The notes beneath the pieces are model-generated. The model was not told the origin of the DNA. It was given only the letters and a program-made list of their open reading frames with translations, and did no database searches. The position numbers and the translations under genes are program-made. This document shows positions 18,019-24,705 of a stretch of 24,705 bases of DNA, in pieces. This DNA is from Schoenoplectus triqueter. Lineage: Eukaryota; Streptophyta; Magnoliopsida; Poales; Cyperaceae. The DNA lies in the NCBI GenBank assembly GCA_964058805.1, contig CAXKVV010001829.1, forward strand, positions 1 to 24,705, read 5' to 3'. Position 1 is the first letter of the stretch; every line of letters starts with the position of its first letter.

Positions 18019-18661
18019 TAGGGCTGCAAACGAGTCAAGTCGAGCCGAGCTGGGCTTAACTCAAGCTCGGCTCATGAAAATTCGAGTCGAGTCGAGTCGA
18101 GCTCGTGAAACGGTTCGAGCTGAAAAACCTAGCTCAAACTCGACTCGTTACTATTCGAGCTAGCTCGCGAGCTAACTCACGAGCCAATGCATGTGCGTTG
18201 ACTCAATTTGATATTTAAATTTAATACATCTACAAACTATAAAATTGGTATATCTAAAAGATTGGTATGAGAATTGGTACAAAATTGGTATATCAACAAA
18301 CTATTTTTTCAATGACATCTTCGCTGCATTAATTTGAATGGATGGACCAACAAAAAACTATCGAGTCAGATATACGAATCTAATTATGAGCGAGCAAGAG
18401 ACATCTTTAAGCCGCTGACATGGTGAGATGGTGAGAGATGATAAGAGATGAGTTATCGGATTAGAGTTCGGCAAAAAACAATTATAAAAACTATTTTTTA
18501 TTCGAGCTGAGTCGAGCCACGAGCCGAGCCAGCCCCAACTCAAACTCGACTCATTTAACTACCGAGCCAGATTAGCTTGAGCCAAATTAGCTCGAGTCAT
18601 TTTAGCTCGAGCCAGATTAGCTCAAGCCCGATCCGAGCCCGAGCTTTTTTGTACAGCCCTA
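18019..18661. mobile_element. 643-bp hAT-type element with GAGTCGAG repeats
   Basis: The ends are TAGGGCTGCAAACGAG and, read inward from the right, TAGGGCTGTACAAAAAAG. The exact 8-bp duplication GAGAGAAC lies at 18011-18018 and 18662-18669. Both subterminal parts (18030-18180 and 18500-18645) are filled with GAGTCGAG, CTCGAGCC and AGCTCGAG words, giving foldback potential. The centre is AT-rich. There is no transposase frame, so it is non-autonomous. It lies in the leader of the copia element between primer site and gag. Confidence 0.92.
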
Positions 18662-18880
18662 GAGAGAACTGGGTGCTTTTAAGTGTTGTTGGTGTGAGCC
18701 GCGATCGCGGACCAGGGGTTCTTTTAGTTGGTTGGTGATGTCAGCCGCGACAACAGTTCTTTTCTCCATTTGAGTTTTGCATGTGAGCCGCGATTGGACC
18801 AGCATTCATTTTCATCTATCTTGCTGCAATTTGTAATAATTAAATGTGGTGTTTGATATTTACTGGTTGATTGATTTGAA

Positions 18881-19735
18881 ATGGATGAAAGTAATAGTGA
18901 TATCATGATTAAATTTATTTCATCTAATTATGATATTTAAAAGTTTCGTATAGAAAATTTATTATATTATAAGGATGTTTATTAGCCCCTTACGGATATA
19001 TAACCCGCTGATATCTTTAATGAGTTTTGAAAAGTTTCTAACCGAGAAATAATTATTATAATTAGACAATGAGTTTTAACCGAAACTAATGTCAAAATTT
19101 TATGGGAGAAATTGAGAGTTTATATGAGCATAAGACCGCTCAAAATAAGATCTTTTACATTAAAATTTTATAAACATGAAATATCAAGATGAGCCTTCGG
19201 TGTCGGATTATTTGAGTCTGTTTTAAGATTATGTTAATCATTTGTTTACTATGAAAATAATTTTGGATGAAGAGTTATAAGCTTTAATTTTAGAGTTTTT
19301 TACCCACTAGTTGGGAAATTTTGGTAGTGTCTTTGAGTGGCTCGACACCAAATGGTGTTGTGACTTAGCCATGGTTAAGAATAAAATGCTCAATGAGAAG
19401 TTGAGGCGTAATAAGTTAGACATCACTAGTGAGCATTCAACTCTTATTATCGAAAATCAGGGTAGATATACTCATAGAAACTTTTATGATGAGGACAAGC
19501 GGGATAAATTAAAGAGGAGGTCAAAGTCTAGAAAAATAGACCATTTATTATTATTGTAAGAAACCCAATCATATGAAAAATGAGTGTTAGAAATTAAAAG
19601 ATAAGAATGATGGTCTCAAGAGAAATCAATCTAGGGGTATAAACGGTGATGGTGACAAGGAATATACTGTCATCATTGCTTCCGATGAAGAAGTACTTAT
19701 AGCTTGTGATGAAGGTTCCGTAAATATCAATAGTT
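18881..19735 (+). pseudogene. Ty1-copia gag, decayed
   Basis: Gag is the nucleocapsid protein that packages retrotransposon RNA. A recognisable start at ATG 18881 reads MDESNSDIMIKFISSNYDI, then KFRIENLLYYKDVY, matching copia gag N termini of the Tork type. Stops interrupt it at or near positions that are usually Trp in the family. After frameshifts, the middle (19085-19320) reads ILWEKLRVYM and later a leucine-rich segment. 19311-19559 reads WLDTKW...NEKLRRNKL. The zinc knuckle at 19546-19587 reads YYYCKKPNHMKNEC. The first Cys of CCHC is Tyr, and a TAG follows in place of the usual Trp. The frame cannot give a working protein. Confidence 0.85.
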
Positions 19736-20060
19736 AACTCTACGGCCTCATTTCATGTCATATCTAGTCGTGACTTGTTCATTTTACTACAAAGAGGGTG
19801 ATTATAGTGTTGTTAGAACGGAAAACAACGGAGTTTGTAAAATCTCTAAAATTGGAGATGTTTGTGTGGAGACTAGTTTGGGGTGCAGGCTTGTTCTCAA
19901 AGAAGTCCGACATGTGTCGGATATGAGGCTTCATTTGATTTCGCTTGATGCCCTTGATGATGATAGATATCAAAATTACTTCTTTGAAGAAAGATAGAAA
20001 TTATTGAGAGGACATTTAGTTGTTGCTCGTGGTTCTAAATCTGGTTCTCTTTATGTGACT
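19736..20060 (+). pseudogene. Ty1-copia protease region, decayed
   Basis: The open part 19755-19997 reads FYYKEGDYSVVRTENNGVCK, then ISKIGDVCVETSLGCRLVLK and EVRHVSDMRLHLIS, the conserved C-terminal half of copia aspartic proteases. The catalytic Asp-Ser-Gly/Ala segment should lie just upstream (19735-19760), but the sequence there reads with a stop and no DSG/DSA is visible. A TAG at about 19996 ends the frame where the family continues with a Trp-Lys segment. Confidence 0.85.
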
Positions 20061-20920
20061 TAAGTCAAAGTGTATGTCTCGAAATATAACTCAATTGATT
20101 TGTGGCATTTATGGTTGAGTCACATGAGTGGGAAGGATATTGAGATTCTTTCTAAGAGAAAGTATGTATCTAGTGATGACACTTCTCTAATCTCTTGTAC
20201 ACATATTTAGCGGGTAAACAATATCGTGTTGCCTTCAAGAGAAATCTGATAAGTAACAAATCAGAGTTATTAGATTTGATGCACACCGATCTTTATTCAA
20301 TGAGAGATATAATTATTAGTGATGCTATTTATTTTAAGACTTTTATGGATGATCTTTCTAAAAAATTATGGGCATATTTCCTAAGTTGAAGGATCAAATG
20401 TTATATGTGTTTAAGCAATGAGTTGTGGAGGTTGAAAAAGAAATCAAAAAGAGGTTGAAAAAGAATATCGTGGTCCATTTAAGGCATTTTGCAAGATCAT
20501 TGATAAAACTTTAAAAAACCATTTCTAAAACTCCACAATAAAATTACATAGCAAAACGGATGAACCGTACTATTTATGAGAGAATATGATGCACGCGCTC
20601 TCATTCTAAACTTTCAAAAAGCTTTTGGGGTGAACTTTGAACACACTTGAATGGTGATATACCGAAAAAGATCTAAAAAGGTAAAAATCATTTTAGAGTG
20701 TTCGGTTGTAGGATTTTTATGCACATATTCAAAAATAAAAGGTCAAACCTTGATAGCAAGATCAGAGAGTGTATTTTTTTAGGGTATGAAAATGATAAAT
20801 TAGGATATAGGTCGTTGGATCATATTGAGAATAAGTTAGTGAGGAGTAGAAATGTGGTGTTCTTTGAGCAAAAAATCATTGAAAATTTGCAAAACCTCTT
20901 CAAAAAACTTTATTGATTTA
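20061..20920 (+). pseudogene. Ty1-copia integrase, decayed
   Basis: Integrase inserts the cDNA copy into the genome. The N-terminal zinc-binding part is visible at 20097-20200 (LWHLWLSHMSGKDIEIL, then SCTHI and a stop). After a frameshift, 20205-20387 reads AGKQYRVAFKRN...LDLMHTDLYSMRD, with the first catalytic Asp region, then FMDDLSKKLWAYFLS and a stop. 20523-20590 has the remains of the conserved Pro-Gln-Gln-Asn region with CAA changed to TAA, followed by AKRMNRTIYER. 20698-20916 is the C-terminal part (FGCRIFMHIF, IFLGYENDKLGYR, VRSRNVVFFEQ). At least four frame changes or stops make it inactive. Confidence 0.88.
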
Positions 20921-21279
20921 ACTCCTATCTCAATTAATAACCTAAATACCAAAATAAATTAGTCAAGCTCAAGCCACTTAATCGAACCAAATGACCCACA
21001 AGAGGAGGATAATGAACCCGAAATCAAAATTCCTTCAAATGAGGCTTCTCAAGCGCATGAATTAAGGAGGTTAACTCGAGATAGACAGGATAATACAAGG
21101 TATTCATCTAATGAATTTAGTTTGCTTGTAGATAGTGGGAGTCGGAATGCTTTGGATAAGTTATAGTATCATAGTACAATGACAAATGGTTGGAAGTCAT
21201 GCAAGATGAGATAAATTTTTTGTATGAGAACAATCATTTGAATTGGTGGAATTGTTAAATGACAAGAAGGTGCTCAAGA

Positions 21280-21905
21280 ATAAGTGAGTATATCGGGTGA
21301 AATTCGAAGGTCAACGGGTAAAATCGAAATATAAAACTTGGTTAGTTGTGAAGGGATTTGATAAAAAAAAAGGAGTTGATTTTGAAGAAATTTTTTCGCT
21401 CGTTGTTAAGATATCCTCAATTCGGGTAGTTCTTGGCTTGGCCGCTAATCTTCATGATGATTTAGAGGAGAAGCTCTACATAGAGCAATTTGAGAATTTT
21501 GAAAAGAAAAAACAAGAGCACTTGGTATGCAAGTTGAGGAGGAGCCTCTATGGCTTGAAGCAAGTGCCTCAAAATTAGTACAAAAAGTTTGAATCTTTTA
21601 TGTATGATAACAAATTTGAGAAAACTAACCCCAATAATTATGTTTTTGTGAAGGGTTATTCTAGTGATGATTTTATTATCCTCTTGCTCTATGTTAATGA
21701 TATGTTGGTTATTGGAAGTGATTTGAGAAAAACTAAAGCATTAAAAGAGAGGTTTGAGAATGAATTTATCATGAAAGATTTGGGTGTAGTAAGGCAAATT
21801 CTTGAAATGAGAATCACTAGAGACAGTAAGAATCGAAAGTTTTAGTTGTCACAAGAGAAATACATTGAGAAGATAATTCAAAAATTCAACATAGATAAGT
21901 GTAAA
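21280..21905 (+). pseudogene. Ty1-copia reverse transcriptase, decayed and truncated
   Basis: 21297-21578 reads KTWLVVKGFDKKKGVDFEEI, then FSLVVKISSIRVVLGLAA and LRRSLYGLKQVPQN, the fingers and palm of copia reverse transcriptase. A TAG replaces the usual Trp after PQN. 21600-21845 continues with NNYVFVKGYSSDDFIILLLY, and the active-site motif reads YVND (21690-21701) instead of YVDD, so one catalytic Asp is Asn. Another TAG follows at 21843, and matching sequence ends at about 21905 (FNIDKCKL). RNase H and the 3' LTR are missing, replaced by foldback DNA. Confidence 0.9.
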
Positions 21906-21907
21906 CT

Positions 21908-22215
21908 GATTTTAAAATTTTAAAATTTCGTGTACGAAATTTTAATTTATATAGGTCAAATATTTTTGTAATATCATAATCTTATAGATTATCAATTTTT
22001 ATCACTTTTGGAGTTATTTTACCATGCTTAATGATTTTTTAAAAATAAGAATATTTGGCCTATAAAAATAGATATTTTTAGAGCCATCTTTTAAAAATTA
22101 TTAAACATAGTAAACTAACTCCAAATTTGATAAAAATTGATAATCTACAAGATTATGATATGAAAAATCTTTTGAGATATTTAAATTAAAATTTTGAGTA
22201 TGAGATTTTAAAATT
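21908..22215. mobile_element. Foldback element A
   Basis: The left arm 21910-22060 is inverted in 22062-22215 with almost no loop. Matching blocks include CATAATCTTATAGATTATCA against CATAATCTTGTAGATTATCA, AATTTTTATCA, TTTGGAGTTA, and ATTTTTAAAA. It begins where reverse transcriptase homology ends, so it marks the truncation point. No target duplication was resolved. Confidence 0.8.
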
Positions 22216-22268
22216 TAAGTCATAAACATTTCGACTCGAAACACTTATGGAATCACCGTAGTCAATCC

Positions 22269-22706
22269 ATATATATATATATATATATATATATGTAGAC
22301 TATTGTGAAAATATTTGTATTTTAGTCGATATGCAAACGGATTAAAAACTATTTTAAAATCTCAAAAATTTCAATTTATGGTTTCCATTAAATTTTTCAT
22401 ATGAAAACCTTGTGGAATATAAAAATTTGGAGTGTTTTGAATTTTTTAAGCCACTCTCTTGATTTTTTAAAAAAACAACACAAACATTGAATATTTATCA
22501 TTATTTATAGAGCTGTTTTTTTTTTAATTCAAAAGAGTGACTTAAAAAACTCAAACACTTCAATTTTTTGCATCCCATAAGGTTTTCATATGAAAAATTT
22601 AATAAAAATTATAAATTAAAATTTTTAAGATTTTAAAATATAGTTTTTGATATGTTTGCATATCAACTGAAATGCAAACGTTTTCACAATAGTATATATA
22701 TATATA
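22269..22706. mobile_element. Foldback element B bounded by TA repeats
   Basis: The arms 22295-22480 and 22500-22692 are inverted copies. Shared blocks are ACTATTGTGAAAA, GATATGCAAAC, TTTTTCATATGAAAACCTT and TTTTTTAAG(C/T)CACTCT. An AT run lies on the left (22269-22294) and another on the right (22693-22706), so like the element at 9483-9906 it sits in a TA microsatellite. No coding capacity. Confidence 0.82.
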
Positions 22707-22709
22707 GCG

Positions 22710-23085
22710 TGCTCTTAGAAGCATGAAACCCATCTGTAATCCTAACACAAAAAAATACCAAATTATGTCTAAATTTTAATTTATCACTCTCATTAAGTTC
22801 TTCTTATTGAAATCTTACGGATACAAAAATTTGAAATGTTTCAGTTTTCTAAGTCACTGTTTTTAATTTTTAAAAATAATATACAAATATTATGTATTTT
22901 TAGAGTTGATTTTCAAAATTTAAAAAGAGTAACTTAGAAAACTCAAAACACTCAAAATTTTTGTATCCCACAAAATTTTTATATAAAAAAATAAATGAAA
23001 GTGATAAATTAAAATTAAAAAATTATTTAATATATTTTTTTAGTTAGAATCACGGAAGAACTTCATGCATTTAGGAGCACATTAA
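22710..23085. mobile_element. Foldback element C
   Basis: The left end GTGCTCTTAGAAGCATGAA pairs with the right end read inward GTGCTCCTAAATGCATGAA. The arms continue through TTTTAATTTATCACT(C/T)TCAT, GGATACAAAAATTT and GTTTTCTAAGT(C/T)ACT to a centre near 22905. It shares several internal words with element B (GGGAT-CAAAAA, TTTTAAGTCACTC-type blocks), so B and C look like members of one family. Confidence 0.8.
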
Positions 23086-24545
23086 TTTTACTCTCTTTCT
23101 TTTTCTCTCTCAATATATATTATATACTTTAGCTAGCTAGCTAGTCTCTGAAAACACTATAATTATGGAAGGCTCAATTAAGTTTACATGAAAACGCTCT
23201 TTGCCCAACTAATTAATTTGAGCATTAATCGAAGCTTCACAATGGTCCTTGCGACCAATTAAGATAGCACCATGTAATTTCAAGTAAATAATAGCTTGAA
23301 GAAACGGGAAATTGTATGAAATAAATGAATTTGACTGGTCAAACATATTAATGTGATTAACTTAAATGATGGATTCATGGTATAATGCCGTGCATGAAAC
23401 CTTATATTATTGTCAGGGTATGACACCAAGGGACTTTGTTGTTGTCATCGAACTTTAATTAGAGGATTAAGATGGCGCCATGGAACTTCGTTTTTCAGAG
23501 TATAAATAACCAAAATCCGGACTGAAGCATTTATTACATCCTTTAATTCAATAATGTTGGCATTTCAAACACTTATTATATATTTACATCCTTTATTGTT
23601 TACGTCCTAGCTAAAATATTTTGCCTTCATTCAATTAAGGAACACTAAAAAAATCTGATGTTATTGCATAAAACCTTGTTAATTACTTGTGTTCGATTAA
23701 TAAGTCCGTATCTATTTAAACATTTAATTATACAATTAGACATCCTCTCCGGCAGTTCTTTGTCTCATTCCCTTAATAATTGCAGTGTTTTTCACTTTAA
23801 TGTCCAGAAAGATGCGTAAATTAGTTATGAAATTAATGATAATGACTCGTATTCTCTATAGTGCTTTACTTGACTAAATAGCCCCAAGGTCCCGGCATAC
23901 TTACTAAAAACTTGTGTGCGCTTATTCATGACAAGGAATGCTTGCTTGTGCTTTCTTAGTATCTTAATAATAAGCTTTTTAAAGCTCTTTAGTGATTTGA
24001 TAAATAATTTTCATGTAAAAAATTATTCTCCTTCCCATATTTTTTTTTCTTCAAAAAGTACCAAACTGAAGCTGAAATGAAGATTAATGACTTTCTTCCA
24101 TCTAGGGGAAGCTACAGTTGTTTCAAGAATTAGAATCCATAAAAAAGAAGAGAAACAACTAAAATTTTCTTTTTTTTTCTTTTTTTCCTTTAATCTTTTC
24201 TTTTCCTTTATACTTTTTCTATCAAATGCCTTTGCTGCGTTGTTAAGAAATAAGAATTGCAGAACCAGCCACATGACAATAGGTAAAATCCAATTTCACT
24301 TCCGCCTCTTTTGACTATCACTGCCTTTAGGAGAGGCAAAGTATCATTCCAACTCTAGTTTGCTAATTGTGATTTGACATATAATAAGTAGACAACGATA
24401 GATATTTATTATAAATTTAGATAGATACTTTGACAATCATATACAAACATTTTTTAGAAAAAATTGGATCAAAACCTAACATGTGCCTCGGTTAACAGAA
24501 TTTTACCCTAAATACGTCTAAGAAACACATAAATTATTAAAACGT
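23086..24545. other. AT-rich spacer, nothing recognised
   Basis: No conserved frame on either strand. It contains a CTAG tetranucleotide run (23132-23145), a TATA-like AGTATAAATAACC at 23499-23511 without a following gene, and a pyrimidine-rich T/C tract at about 24163-24220 whose frames spell only Phe/Ser or Lys/Glu runs. Confidence 0.5.
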
Positions 24546-24549
24546 CTAA

Positions 24550-24705
24550 AAATCAGGAGGCTCCGGAAAAATTCAGTTCCTCAAAAATCTCCTCCGCAGT
24601 ACACAAGCAGATATTGCATTTATTAGTGAAACACGATCAGGAGTTCAGAGGGCAGTGCATCAGTTACAGAGTTTTCCAGATTTTAACTGGCATCTAGTGC
24701 CATCT
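24550..24705 (+). pseudogene. LINE (L1-type) endonuclease fragment, cut by the window end
   Basis: An open frame of 52 codons follows a TAA at 24547-24549 and runs off the window. It reads SGGSGKIQFLKNLLRSTQAD, then IAFISETRSGVQRA and FPDFNWHLVPS. This is the N-terminal part of the apurinic-like endonuclease of plant non-LTR retrotransposons, which nicks target DNA to prime reverse transcription. The Glu of the ISET segment is the metal-binding residue of that fold. The start, usually an Asn-x-x-Gly segment after Trp, reads Lys-Ser-Gly-Gly right after a stop, and no ATG is in frame, so this copy is probably dead or 5'-truncated. Downstream DNA would show the rest. Confidence 0.75.

Overview
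The window looks like gene-poor, very AT-rich nuclear DNA of a flowering plant. The evidence is one class III peroxidase first exon with a plant-type signal peptide, a decayed Tnt1/Tork-like Ty1-copia retrotransposon, the edge of a plant LINE, and many small transposons (MITEs) with hAT, PIF/Harbinger, Mutator and CACTA-type ends. Species cannot be fixed from the sequence alone. No bacterial-style operon, CRISPR array, rRNA or convincing tRNA was seen.

Layout. 1-2184: AT-rich DNA that is either intron 1 or 3' flank of the peroxidase. 2185-2394 (minus): peroxidase exon 1, with a TATA box about 70 bp upstream of its ATG. 3141-3318: a 61-bp tandem repeat. 3332-4495: a CACTA-like left end with subterminal repeats, a GC-rich block and a GGGTC-type minisatellite. 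4756-5294: a long foldback element. 5960-9345: a decayed minus-strand retroelement-like block with a coding remnant resembling plant transposon-protein domains. 9423-9967: a palindromic element bounded on both sides by (TA)n. 11148-12828: AAT/ATC-rich DNA with nested MITEs, including a Mutator-type MITE with a 9-bp target duplication.

13600-17326 is a tandem duplication of about 2 kb (copy 1 about 13600-15490, copy 2 about 15777-17326). Each copy carries a private MITE whose empty site survives in the other copy, so insertion order can be read directly. A copia element begins exactly where copy 2 homology stops (17327). Its LTR/primer-binding junction is tandemly duplicated and split by a Tourist-like MITE, its leader holds a 643-bp hAT-type element, and its gag, protease, integrase and reverse transcriptase are riddled with stops and frameshifts up to 21905. 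Three foldback elements then lie back to back (21908-23085). The last 156 bp (24550-24705) are an open fragment of a LINE endonuclease that runs off the window.

Apart from the peroxidase exon, which may belong to a functional gene, and the short open LINE fragment at the right edge, everything recognisable is transposable-element remains. I found no new multi-gene system. The most informative signals are the paired empty sites, the microsatellite-bounded palindromes, the GC-rich palindrome cluster inside one MITE and the triple foldback array.
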